Notes: generated from the sequence alone by a model not told the origin. DNA of 6,557 nucleotides from Holophagales bacterium (GCA_031283145.1 JAITCJ010000094.1:1-6557); one strand, 5' to 3'; shown: positions 1 to 5,861, numbered from the stretch's first letter. Numbers and translations are program-made.

Positions 1-2108
1 GTTTTTGGTTTCGCGTCCGCTTTTTTAGGTTTGGCGGCGATTACTGTATCAGTCCCTGTTTTTTCCAAAGAAGACTTGGCTTTAGTTTTGGTATTTGCGG
101 TAATTTCCGATGAAGATGATTTTAGAGCGGCTTTAGTTGCGGGAGCTGTTTTAACCGTCTTGGAAACTTTTTTGAGTTCAGCTTCCTTTGCGCTTCTTTT
201 ACGTGTTGGCCCCTTTGTTTTTTTTGTTTCCGTATCAGTTGGTGTCTCAGGTACAAGTAAAGATGAGTCTGATACAACAGGGGAGGCAAGCGGTTTTCGC
301 GGCACAGCGGGAACGGCAAGCGACGCGATGATTTCCGGCGTTAGTTTTGGAGGTTCCACGTTCACTTCTTCAGTATGCTGCCGCTTGTTTTCAATGACGG
401 CATTTACTTCAGGCTCAACATCAGCTTTTGGGTCCGCGCTCTCAAAAAGCGATCTCAGGCGTTCACGCTCATCCAAAGCGGCCCGCTGCGCTTCCCTGCG
501 GCCGTTCTGTAAATTCCCGTTGTCATTGTGGGGCAATGCCTTGTCAAAACTTATTGGAGCGTCTCCGCACAAAACTACTGTTTCGTCTTCAATCTCGTGC
601 TTATGTTCGGGCATTTCATGACGTTTTGAATGCTCTGAGTCGTCCTCCCTGCGATTTATTTCCATAGAGATTTCGCCATAAGTTATCTCATGGTCTGGAG
701 TAACGATAATCGTAGCTTCATGCGCGGCTTCCAAATCAGCCAGATCAGAGCGCCTGTGGTTGAGCAAACTCATAGCTATGAGAGGTGAAATCTTGATTTG
801 GATTTTGGTAACACTATCCTTGCTCAATATAGATTTTATGCGGCGAAGAACACTTAGGACAAGCGCTTCAGAATTCTTGACATGCCCGGTACCCTGACAT
901 ACCGGACATGTCTCATGTGTTACGTGTTGAATGGATGGGCGGATTCGCTGGCGCGTCATCACCAGTACGCCAAAACGATTGATCTTGCCAACCTCCATGC
1001 GAGCCTTGTCCATGCGAAGACATTCGACCAAGCGGTCCATCACGGCCTTATTATTAGTTTCGCGCTTCATGTCAATGAAATCTATGACAATCAAACCGGC
1101 AAGGTCCCTTAAACGCAAGTGGGCGGCAATTGCTTCGGCTGCCTCTAAATTGGTGCGCAACGCCGTGTCTTCTTGATTATCCCCAACGGTTTTGCCGGAA
1201 TTTACATCAATGGCCACCAGGGCTTCGGTTTGATCTAGTACTATTGCGCCGCCGCTAGGCAGACTTACACGACGGGCGTATATCTTGTCAATCTGTTCTT
1301 CTGTCTGAAACTTTGAGAAAATTGGCTTTTTGCCGGTGTAATGGCGGAGGACGCTCAAATGCTGGGGCATCGTCCTGCGGAAAAAATTATATGCGGATTG
1401 AAAGGTATCCCTGTCGTCAATGTGAATTTCCTCAACATCAATCGTCCATGTATCACGAAGCGTTCGCGTGACTACATCGTCTTCCTGCCAAACTAGGCCA
1501 ACGCCGGTACACTTTTTGTACAGAGCCAGAACTTCTTTGTATGTATCAATTAAATTATCCATGTCCCGTTCAAAATCTTCCCGTGTCACGCCAAGCGAGG
1601 CCGTACGGACAATAACGCCCATATCACGCGGTACATCAAGCTCATCAACAATGCGTTTAAAATACTCACGCTCTTCGCGGCCCTCAATCTTACGGCTGAT
1701 TCCATTAAGAGCATTACCCGGAGTCAACACCAGATACCTGCCGGGCAGACTGATTTGGGCTGTCACCATCGCCCCTTTTGTTCCAAGCTCTTCTCTGATG
1801 ACTTGAACCATTATTTCCTGATCCCTTTGAAGCAAATCCTGAATACGGTTCCGGCGTCCATCCGGGCTAGTCATATCTTTTGGCAGTTCGCTTAATGGCA
1901 AGAAACCATTTTTTTGTCCGCCGTAATGAACAAAAGCTGCTTGCAAACTGGCGTCAACACGAGTAATTCTGGCTTTGTATATATTGCCTTTGATTTTCTC
2001 GTTGTGAATAAACTCAATGTCAAAATCTGAAAGCACGCCATCTTTCAGCGTCGCTACGCGAATTTCCTCTGGATCCGTAGCATTGATGAGCATAATCTTC
2101 TTGCCCAA
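1..2108 (-). CDS. rne: Ribonuclease E (Rne/Rng family), 3' end cut off by the window edge
   Basis: Endoribonuclease that cuts single-stranded AU-rich RNA for mRNA turnover and rRNA/tRNA processing, usually the membrane-associated scaffold of the degradosome. The frame is open for 702 codons from the start to the window edge. Visible parts: N-terminal MLINATDPEE; an S1 RNA-binding domain at about 38-75 (KGNIYKARITRV, GFLPLSEL); the 5'-monophosphate sensor pair R168/T169 in VRTAS; the catalytic DNase I-like region with AIDVNS (D301, N303) and VIDFIDM (D343, D346); and the zinc-link CPVC (C401, C404). E. coli equivalents are R169/T170, D303/N305, D346 and C404/C407, so the core is full length and apparently active. 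After about residue 483 a low-complexity tail begins: acidic and His-rich first, then an amphipathic segment (ALDERERLRSLF), then Lys/Ala/Ser-rich. It has no stop in view. The TTG start at 2108 is chosen for its Shine-Dalgarno spacing; in-frame ATGs lie at 2114 and 2093. Identity is very secure, the exact start is not. Confidence 0.95.
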   Translation of the reverse strand, partial: MGKKIMLINATDPEEIRVATLKDGVLSDFDIEFIHNEKIKGNIYKARITRVDASLQAAFVHYGGQKNGFLPLSELPKDMTSPDGRRNRIQDLLQRDQEIMVQVIREELGTKGAMVTAQISLPGRYLVLTPGNALNGISRKIEGREEREYFKRIVDELDVPRDMGVIVRTASLGVTREDFERDMDNLIDTYKEVLALYKKCTGVGLVWQEDDVVTRTLRDTWTIDVEEIHIDDRDTFQSAYNFFRRTMPQHLSVLRHYTGKKPIFSKFQTEEQIDKIYARRVSLPSGGAIVLDQTEALVAIDVNSGKTVGDNQEDTALRTNLEAAEAIAAHLRLRDLAGLIVIDFIDMKRETNNKAVMDRLVECLRMDKARMEVGKINRFGVLVMTRQRIRPSIQHVTHETCPVCQGTGHVKNSEALVLSVLRRIKSILSKDSVTKIQIKISPLIAMSLLNHRRSDLADLEAAHEATIIVTPDHEITYGEISMEINRREDDSEHSKRHEMPEHKHEIEDETVVLCGDAPISFDKALPHNDNGNLQNGRREAQRAALDERERLRSLFESADPKADVEPEVNAVIENKRQHTEEVNVEPPKLTPEIIASLAVPAVPRKPLASPVVSDSSLLVPETPTDTETKKTKGPTRKRSAKEAELKKVSKTVKTAPATKAALKSSSSEITANTKTKAKSSLEKTGTDTVIAAKPKKADAKPK

Positions 2109-2114
2109 AAGCAT

Positions 2115-2120
2115 CTCCCT
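2115..2120 (-). promoter_or_regulatory. Ribosome binding site of rne
   Basis: AGGGAG on the minus strand. It touches the ATG at 2114 with no spacer, lies 6 nt before the TTG at 2108, and lies 21 nt before the ATG at 2093. Only the TTG has normal spacing, giving MGKKIMLINATDPEE. A leaderless or spacing-tolerant start at one of the ATGs is not excluded. Confidence 0.5.
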
Positions 2121-2230
2121 GAATTGATATTTGTCATATTGGACAGAGCGTGGCCTTAGAATTATCAGGCTCAGAGCATTACCGGCATATCAAGCGGGTG
2201 TAATGCGCCGTCCCCATTTCCAATATTGAA

Positions 2231-2268
2231 ATTAAAAATAAACATGAGGCATCCCGCAAGATGGCCTC
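2231..2268 (-). terminator. Rho-independent terminator downstream of the acyl-CoA dehydrogenase gene
   Basis: Read on the minus strand, GAGGC pairs with GCCTC (2264-2268 with 2246-2250). An inner ATC/GAT pairing, reached past one bulged C, closes a 6-nt loop. The stem is followed by ATGTTTATTTTTAAT, a T-rich tract. It lies about 240 nt past the dehydrogenase stop and before the rne start, so it should separate the two transcription units. The T tract is interrupted and starts 3 nt after the stem, so strength is uncertain. Confidence 0.55.
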
Positions 2269-2289
2269 GTCAGATGGATATCAAAATCA

Positions 2290-2370
2290 TCAAGACGGCC
2301 CCTCGGGTGCCGGCGCCTCGACTACAGCATCTTTCTTTTGAAATGCTTGCTTGACGGCGGATAAAACCAT
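2290..2370 (-). CDS. Possible 26-residue small protein or coding remnant
   Basis: From ATG 2370 the frame reads MVLSAVKQAFQKKDAVV and ends EAPAPEGPS, with the stop at 2290-2292, only 21 nt before the terminator stem. The same frame is open back to a TAG at 2443-2445, so up to 49 codons are available and the upstream part (GFGGKFWLRNVCG) also reads like protein. The ATG has no good Shine-Dalgarno; a TTG at 2427 is an alternative start, also poorly supported. The position between a long gene and its terminator suits a short downstream cistron or the tail of a decayed gene, but a frame this short can occur by chance. I recognise no family. Confidence 0.2.
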   Translation of the reverse strand: MVLSAVKQAFQKKDAVVEAPAPEGPS

Positions 2371-2506
2371 CCCGCAAACATTTCGCAACCAGAATTTGCC
2401 GCCAAATCCTGAATTAGAGCAATTCAACTTCTGAAAGTTAAACTACCTTAAGCTATTCTTTCATAAAAAACCAAAGTTTTGTAGGCGTAAATTCTCCTGA
2501 CGTGTC

Positions 2507-4264
2507 CTAAAACTGATCAATGGGGTATGCTCCCGCTTCAATCAGTTCACCCGCAACCCTGTCTCTTAGCTTGGCGCTTGAAATTGGTACAAAGGCGTCA
2601 AAGGCGGCAAGCTCTTTGATGGCCTTTTGGAGACTTTCGCCTTCCAACGCTTCGGCCAGCAAAATAGATGCGTTATTGCGAATTTTTCCCACGGTTTCAT
2701 TGACAAATACATTTGCCATATCACACGCGAAATCAGACCACCTGTGTGAAGCCGTTTTCATCTTTGAAGCGCGCACAACGGCTGATTCCATAGCGTAAAT
2801 TTCCATTGCCATATCGGCGACCCTCGCCGAGGCTTCCTGATTTTCAATGAGTTTTTGACCGATAGCTCCCAAGGCCGCGGCTGTAGAATACTGGAACCGT
2901 CGTTTTGCGAGCGCCACAGCGTGAGATGCCCAAGCCATGCAGTCCGTGCCCATAGCAGGCAAGTCGGCGGCGTCATTGCGAAGGTTCAGAGTTTCGTTTC
3001 CGCATTTTTTAAATATCTGACCTGCTATGATCATGCGATTAATTTCATTAGTACCTTCAAACAGGCGGTTTATACGGTTGTCGCGGTATATCTTTTCCGG
3101 CGGGTACTCGGATGAAAAGCCATAACCGCCAAATACTTGCACTGAATCATCCGCGATAATCCCCAGCGCTTCGGAATCCCAGACTTTCATGAGAGAAGCC
3201 TCAATTTGAAACTCTTCCATTACTTCCATCTTTCGGCTTGCGGCGTTCTCTTCTGTCCAGGCAATGCTGTGCATTTGTTCGTTGATGTATCCGACAGTGC
3301 GATAGTTGATACTTTCCGCGACATATATCCGCATGGCTATGTCGGAAAGTTTCTGGCGTATTAAGCCCATGTTATTGATGGCCTTGCCGAACTGAACGCG
3401 CTCGGAAGCGTATTTAAGAGTGTATTTAAGAACTTCCTTAGCGATTCCATTGCATCCCGCGCCGAGTTTAAAGCGGCCTATGGCTAAAATACCAAAGGCT
3501 ATGCGATGTCCAAAACCTATACGCCCAAGCAGGCGTTCTTTGGGAATACGGCAGTTTTCAAAGATAAGGGCGCGTGTGGAACTGCCCTTGATACCGAGTT
3601 TCATTTCTTCCGCGCCCAGACTGAAGCCTGGGTCGGTCTTTTCTACAATAAAAGCGCTGAATTTTTTGCCGTCAACTTTCGCGAAAACAACAAATACATC
3701 AGCTAAACCGGCGTTGGTTATCCACATTTTAGAGCCGTTAAGTATCCAATGCTCCCCATCCAGGGCAGCAACTGTCTTTGCGTTCATCGCGTCGGAACCG
3801 GCGCCTGCCTCAGTGAGGGCGTAAGCGGCAATCCATTCGCCTGAAGCGAGTTTGGGCAGGTAAGCGGCCTTTTGTTCCGGCGTTCCAAAATAAACGATCG
3901 GCAGTGTTCCTATACCTGTATGCGCGCCATACGTCACTGAAAAAGAAGCCTGACGGCCCACTTCTTCCAAAACCACTAAGCAGGTGAGCTTATCCAAGTC
4001 CATTCCCTCAAATTCTTCAGGAATCTCAAGGCTCAAAAGACCTGTCTCCCAGGCCATGCGTATGAGTTTTTTGCTCAGTTCAAGATCCAGTTTGTCTATC
4101 GCTGAATCATTAGGCAGAATTTCACCTTCAACAAAATCCCTGGCCGCCTGTCCAATCGCTTTTGCGTCATCGCTCAGTTCTTCCGGCGTAAATTGTGGAA
4201 AAGCCCCTACTGGAGAAACAAGAAATATACCGCCGCCCAACTGCTCTTTATTGTTTTGACTCAT
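2507..4264 (-). CDS. Acyl-CoA dehydrogenase, VLCAD-like, 585 residues
   Basis: FAD-dependent dehydrogenase for the first step of fatty-acid beta-oxidation (acyl-CoA to trans-2-enoyl-CoA), passing electrons to ETF and then the quinone pool. Order of parts: alpha-helical N-terminal domain (about 30-140); beta domain with the first family signature ALTEAGAGSD (149-158) and the flavin-contacting WITN (181-184); C-terminal helical domain with RVQFGK (289-294), the second signature around VFGGYGF (377-383) and YRDNRINRLFEGTNEI. E403 in FEGT sits at the catalytic-base position used by MCAD and VLCAD. Another 180 residues or so follow, as in VLCAD/ACAD9-type enzymes and bacterial proteins of about 600 residues; short-chain enzymes near 380 residues lack this part. 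The start at ATG 4264 (MSQNNKEQLGGG) has a GGAGG 4 nt upstream; an in-frame ATG at 4312 would add 16 residues across that site and is less likely. Chain-length specificity cannot be read from the sequence. Divergent from ubiE; appears monocistronic. Confidence 0.93.
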   Translation of the reverse strand: MSQNNKEQLGGGIFLVSPVGAFPQFTPEELSDDAKAIGQAARDFVEGEILPNDSAIDKLDLELSKKLIRMAWETGLLSLEIPEEFEGMDLDKLTCLVVLEEVGRQASFSVTYGAHTGIGTLPIVYFGTPEQKAAYLPKLASGEWIAAYALTEAGAGSDAMNAKTVAALDGEHWILNGSKMWITNAGLADVFVVFAKVDGKKFSAFIVEKTDPGFSLGAEEMKLGIKGSSTRALIFENCRIPKERLLGRIGFGHRIAFGILAIGRFKLGAGCNGIAKEVLKYTLKYASERVQFGKAINNMGLIRQKLSDIAMRIYVAESINYRTVGYINEQMHSIAWTEENAASRKMEVMEEFQIEASLMKVWDSEALGIIADDSVQVFGGYGFSSEYPPEKIYRDNRINRLFEGTNEINRMIIAGQIFKKCGNETLNLRNDAADLPAMGTDCMAWASHAVALAKRRFQYSTAAALGAIGQKLIENQEASARVADMAMEIYAMESAVVRASKMKTASHRWSDFACDMANVFVNETVGKIRNNASILLAEALEGESLQKAIKELAAFDAFVPISSAKLRDRVAGELIEAGAYPIDQF

Positions 4265-4268
4265 GTGA

Positions 4269-4273
4269 CCTCC
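4269..4273 (-). promoter_or_regulatory. Ribosome binding site fixing the dehydrogenase start
   Basis: GGAGG on the minus strand, 4 nt before ATG 4264. It favours the 585-residue form over the longer frame opening at 4312. Confidence 0.7.
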
Positions 4274-4298
4274 ATAAAATCTCAAAACACCCTGCCTG

Positions 4299-4327
4299 TT
4301 AGTAAAAGGCAATCCTACACTTTACAA
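4299..4327 (-). promoter_or_regulatory. Weak candidate promoter for the acyl-CoA dehydrogenase gene
   Basis: On the minus strand, TTGTAA (4322-4327) and TACTAA (4299-4304) are 17 nt apart, which would give a leader of about 28 nt before ATG 4264. Position and spacing fit, but hexamer matches are only 4/6 and 3/6. Confidence 0.25.
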
Positions 4328-4349
4328 TGTCAGGGGGCGCTTGTCAGTG

Positions 4350-4359
4350 GCTATATAGC
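4350..4359. repeat. 10-bp perfect palindrome GCTATATAGC
   Basis: The ten bases equal their own reverse complement. The site lies upstream of the candidate dehydrogenase promoter and could be an operator or an AT-rich promoter element. A single short palindrome may also be chance. Confidence 0.4.
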
Positions 4360-4368
4360 AATGAGCCC

Positions 4369-4394
4369 GAAAAACAGGCTGCGTTCTGTTTTTC
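4369..4394. repeat. Perfect 9-bp inverted repeat with 8-nt loop
   Basis: GAAAAACAG (4369-4377) and CTGTTTTTC (4386-4394) are exact reverse complements around the spacer GCTGCGTT. The A-run before and T-run after a short loop also resemble a bidirectional terminator, though the stem is AT-rich. Operator or terminator/attenuator are both possible, and neither can be settled by eye. Confidence 0.5.
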
Positions 4395-4428
4395 AGTTTC
4401 ATTGAGATTGCTGTTCCAGGGCTGTTTT

Positions 4429-4477
4429 ATACCATTTCCTCTTTACAAGTATGATAAACTATCAGCTCAAATGGTAT
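4429..4477. repeat. Wide inverted repeat (9-bp arms) enclosing a smaller one
   Basis: ATACCATTT (4429-4437) and AAATGGTAT (4469-4477) are perfect reverse complements 31 nt apart. Within the gap, TGATA-AAC-TATCA (4452-4464) is a second inverted repeat. The right outer arm overlaps a TGGTATTAC -10-like element on the plus strand. It could be paired operator half-sites or, if transcribed, a ubiE leader structure. Confidence 0.45.
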
Positions 4478-4560
4478 TACATAAAGCTTTCAGATTGCTT
4501 CAGGTATAGTCTGTGTTGCTTTTAAGTTTGATTGACTATAAGTTGTTATTGACAGTAATT

Positions 4561-4567
4561 AGGAGGG
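4561..4567 (+). promoter_or_regulatory. Strong ribosome binding site for the GTG start of ubiE
   Basis: AGGAGGG ends 9 nt before GTG 4577. The strong site justifies the non-ATG start; the next in-frame methionine (residue 14) sits inside the conserved N-terminal region. Confidence 0.75.
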
Positions 4568-4576
4568 AAAAACCCT

Positions 4577-5305
4577 GTGCCTTGGGCTGAGCCGGAGAAA
4601 AATAGCGTTCAAATCATGTTTGCCAGCATCGCGCGCCGGTATGATCTCCTGAATCATGTGCTTTCACTGGGTCTGGACTTCTATTGGCGGCGGCAAATGG
4701 CAAAAGTGGCCGGAGCCGAGTCAGGTATAAAGATATTGGATGTCGCCGCCGGCACCGGCGATAGCACCTTGGCCTTGGCAAAGCGCGGCGCCGCCGTGGT
4801 TACAAGTGATTTCACAATACCGATGCTTGCCCTTGGGCCTGAAAAATTTAAGAACAAGGCAATGGCAGATTTGGTTTTAGGCTCTGTTGGGGCGGATGCC
4901 CAGCATTTGCCTTTCCAAAATTCTAGTTTTGACGTTGTCGCCATCTGCTATGGCATCCGCAATGTTGAACGGCGCTCTCTCGCTTACGCTGAATTTACCA
5001 GAGTATTAAAGCCGGGAGGCAGACTGGTGATATTGGAGTTCAGCCGCCCAAAATGGAGATGGCTGCGATGGCTTTATGACGCCTATAGTAAATATTTACT
5101 GCCTGAAATTGGCGCTTGGATTAGCGGCGACAAGATTGCCTATATGTATCTCCCCGAAAGTATCAAGCATTTTCCAAACCAGAACGAATTGGCCCTTGAG
5201 CTGAAAAATGCCGGATTCACAGATATCGCGTGGAAAAATTTAAGTTTTGGAATTGCAGCGTTGCATAACGGGAGAACAAAATGCGCTCAAGGAATTTTAA
5301 AATAA
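4577..5305 (+). CDS. ubiE/menG: UbiE/MenG quinone C-methyltransferase
   Basis: S-adenosylmethionine-dependent class I methyltransferase that C-methylates the ring in menaquinone (demethylmenaquinone to menaquinone) and/or ubiquinone synthesis, acting on a membrane-embedded substrate. The 242 residues match the family's usual length. Visible motifs: N-terminal RYDLLNHVLSLGLDFYWRR (21-39), equivalent to the first UbiE signature; SAM-binding motif I LDVAAGTGD (54-62); DFTIPML after strand 2 (78-84); ADAQHLPF (106-113); family motif YGIRNV (125-130); second signature RVLKPGGRLVILEFS (142-156); and the C-terminal FGIAALHNG (224-232). In the first signature the usual Met and His positions are L25 and D34; from memory such variants are common in menaquinone-type enzymes, so MenG activity may be the main one, but the quinone cannot be decided here. 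The GTG start is supported by AGGAGGG upstream. It is divergent from the acyl-CoA dehydrogenase gene and convergent with the next gene, 22 nt away, with no clear terminator between. Confidence 0.93.
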   Translation: MPWAEPEKNSVQIMFASIARRYDLLNHVLSLGLDFYWRRQMAKVAGAESGIKILDVAAGTGDSTLALAKRGAAVVTSDFTIPMLALGPEKFKNKAMADLVLGSVGADAQHLPFQNSSFDVVAICYGIRNVERRSLAYAEFTRVLKPGGRLVILEFSRPKWRWLRWLYDAYSKYLLPEIGAWISGDKIAYMYLPESIKHFPNQNELALELKNAGFTDIAWKNLSFGIAALHNGRTKCAQGILK

Positions 5306-5327
5306 CCTGCAACACCATTTATTAAAA

Positions 5328-5681
5328 CTATTCCAATGTAACCTTAACCAAGTCGCCATTACTGGTTTTAATTTCAAGTAATAAATCCCCTGGTTTGGAA
5401 CTATTTAATAGTTCTATAAGTTGATCAACTTTTATGCCTTGTTTGCTTTCTCCATTCACTTTTATTTCATTTTCTTCAAGCCCTTTCAAAAAGGCCTTCG
5501 CAAGTGAAACAGGCATACGAATTTGAATGGTTTCCGGCAATACTTTTTCCGTCCCCTTTTTACCGAGTTTAGATAAATGTCTGGATTGTGAGATGACCTC
5601 AACATTGATAAATTTCGCCGACTGAGCCGTGGCCGGCAAAATTAGCGCCGCCGCTAATAAACCAGATCTGAAGTAACGCAT
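5328..5681 (-). CDS. Small exported protein of unknown function, 117 residues
   Basis: Residues 1-19 form a clear Sec signal peptide: MRYFR, hydrophobic SGLLAAALILPATA, cleavage likely after ATA (A19) or QSA (A22). The mature protein of about 97 residues has a basic stretch (HLSKLGKKGTEK), then a compact region: a strand-like TIQIRMPVSLAKAFLKGLE, a polar turn with EIKVNG, a helix VDQLIELLNSSKPGDLL, and a closing strand pair LEIKTSNGDLVKVTLE. The pattern PVSLAK, KVNG, DQLIELL, PGDLL and a terminal beta hairpin recalls, from memory, small uncharacterised domains in acidobacterial and firmicute envelope proteins; no function follows. It has no cysteine, so it is not a lipoprotein, and no further membrane segment. 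ATG 5681 is chosen over ATG 5711 because AGGAGG precedes it by 4 nt and the signal peptide begins there. Probably monocistronic. Confidence 0.82.
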   Translation of the reverse strand: MRYFRSGLLAAALILPATAQSAKFINVEVISQSRHLSKLGKKGTEKVLPETIQIRMPVSLAKAFLKGLEENEIKVNGESKQGIKVDQLIELLNSSKPGDLLLEIKTSNGDLVKVTLE

Positions 5682-5685
5682 GTAG

Positions 5686-5691
5686 CCTCCT
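5686..5691 (-). promoter_or_regulatory. Ribosome binding site fixing the exported protein start
   Basis: A consensus AGGAGG on the minus strand, 4 nt before ATG 5681. It moves the start 10 codons inside the longest frame and places the signal peptide exactly at the N terminus. Confidence 0.75.
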
Positions 5692-5701
5692 GTTGGAAAA
5701 G

Positions 5702-5721
5702 AGTCGAACAAAGTCGAACAA
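5702..5721. repeat. Tandem duplicate of AGTCGAACAA
   Basis: Two exact adjacent copies, 5702-5711 and 5712-5721, in the leader or promoter zone of the exported-protein gene. Either a replication-slippage duplication or a two-copy binding site; only two units are present. Confidence 0.6.
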
Positions 5722-5735
5722 ATCAGGTTACGGAG

Positions 5736-5752
5736 AACCCGCGAATCGGGTT
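5736..5752. repeat. GC-rich hairpin, 6-bp stem with 5-nt loop
   Basis: AACCCG (5736-5741) and CGGGTT (5747-5752) are perfect reverse complements around CGAAT. It lies about 55 nt upstream of the exported-protein start, with no T-run on either side, so it is not a standard terminator. A leader hairpin or operator is possible. Confidence 0.4.
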
Positions 5753-5835
5753 AGAGAATATTAGCACGTCCCAAAACATTTTGCGCTCAAGTTCTCGGAG
5801 CTATTCAGAGCCGTGCATCAACACCGCACAAAACT

Positions 5836-5844
5836 TGGTATAAA
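5836..5844 (+). promoter_or_regulatory. Candidate extended -10 promoter for the small ORF and ruvX
   Basis: TGGTATAAA on the plus strand fits the extended -10 form TGnTATAAT with one mismatch; no good -35 is seen. Transcription would begin near 5851, leaving a very short leader with the GAGG of the next gene at its 5' end, which weakens the case. Confidence 0.3.
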
Positions 5845-5861
5845 TATGAGTGAGGTCAAAA

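Larger units (their letters stand above)
2109..2506. other. Intergenic spacer between the acyl-CoA dehydrogenase gene and rne
   Basis: About 400 bases without a secure gene. It holds the minus-strand terminator at 2231-2268, a possible small minus-strand frame at 2290-2370, and a near-palindrome at 2216-2232 (ATTTC, one extra C, AATATT, GAAAT). Because rne lies beyond the terminator, its own promoter should fall between about 2230 and 2120. A GATAAT -10-like hexamer sits at 2161-2166 on the minus strand, but the nearest TTGATA is about 21 nt upstream, too far for a standard promoter, so I do not call one. No long structured rne leader like the E. coli autoregulatory one is evident; the leader would be shorter than about 110 nt. 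Confidence 0.6.
4265..4576. promoter_or_regulatory. Divergent control region between the acyl-CoA dehydrogenase gene and ubiE
   Basis: The 312 bases between the two divergent starts carry no plausible gene. They contain a perfect 10-bp palindrome (4350-4359), a perfect 9-bp inverted repeat with an 8-nt loop (4369-4394), and a 9-bp inverted repeat with widely spaced arms (4429-4477) enclosing a smaller one (4452-4464). On the plus strand an extended -10-like TGGTATTAC lies at 4472-4480 and TATAGT at 4505-4510, neither with a convincing -35. A TTGACA at 4549-4554 is too close to the ubiE start to serve it. Dual promoters with operator sites are an inference. Confidence 0.45.

Noticed and set aside
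31..621. Plus-strand open frame of 196 codons
   Set aside because: It lies antisense to the RNase E tail. Its Ser/Phe/Val-rich product is the complement of Lys/Glu-rich codons, and the minus strand carries the recognisable protein.
1468..1806. Plus-strand open frame of 112 codons
   Set aside because: Antisense to the RNase E 5'-sensor region, whose motifs are intact on the minus strand; product is Ser/Arg-rich without domain features.
2244..2354. Plus-strand frame of 36 codons starting MRHPARWPRQ
   Set aside because: No ribosome site, overlaps the minus-strand terminator hairpin, and composition gives no sign of a protein.
3420..3824. Plus-strand open frame of 134 codons
   Set aside because: Antisense to the conserved beta domain of the acyl-CoA dehydrogenase; no independent evidence of coding.
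4265..4312. N-terminal extension of the acyl-CoA dehydrogenase to ATG 4312
   Set aside because: It would cover the GGAGG ribosome site and add MPFTNRQGVL, which does not resemble family N termini; ATG 4264 has the correct spacing.
5294..5327. Terminator between the convergent ubiE and exported-protein genes
   Set aside because: Only an all-AT palindrome (ATTTTAAAAT) is present, overlapping the ubiE stop; no GC-containing stem with a T-run was found.
5682..5711. Ten-residue extension of the exported protein to ATG 5711
   Set aside because: It would place residues before a canonical signal peptide and read through a consensus AGGAGG.
5702..5721. CRISPR-like repeat
   Set aside because: Only two adjacent 10-bp copies without spacers; no cas genes in the window.
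5736..5752. tRNA T-arm or other tRNA fragment
   Set aside because: The hairpin has a GC-rich stem, but no T-arm consensus, acceptor or anticodon arm can be built around it on either strand.
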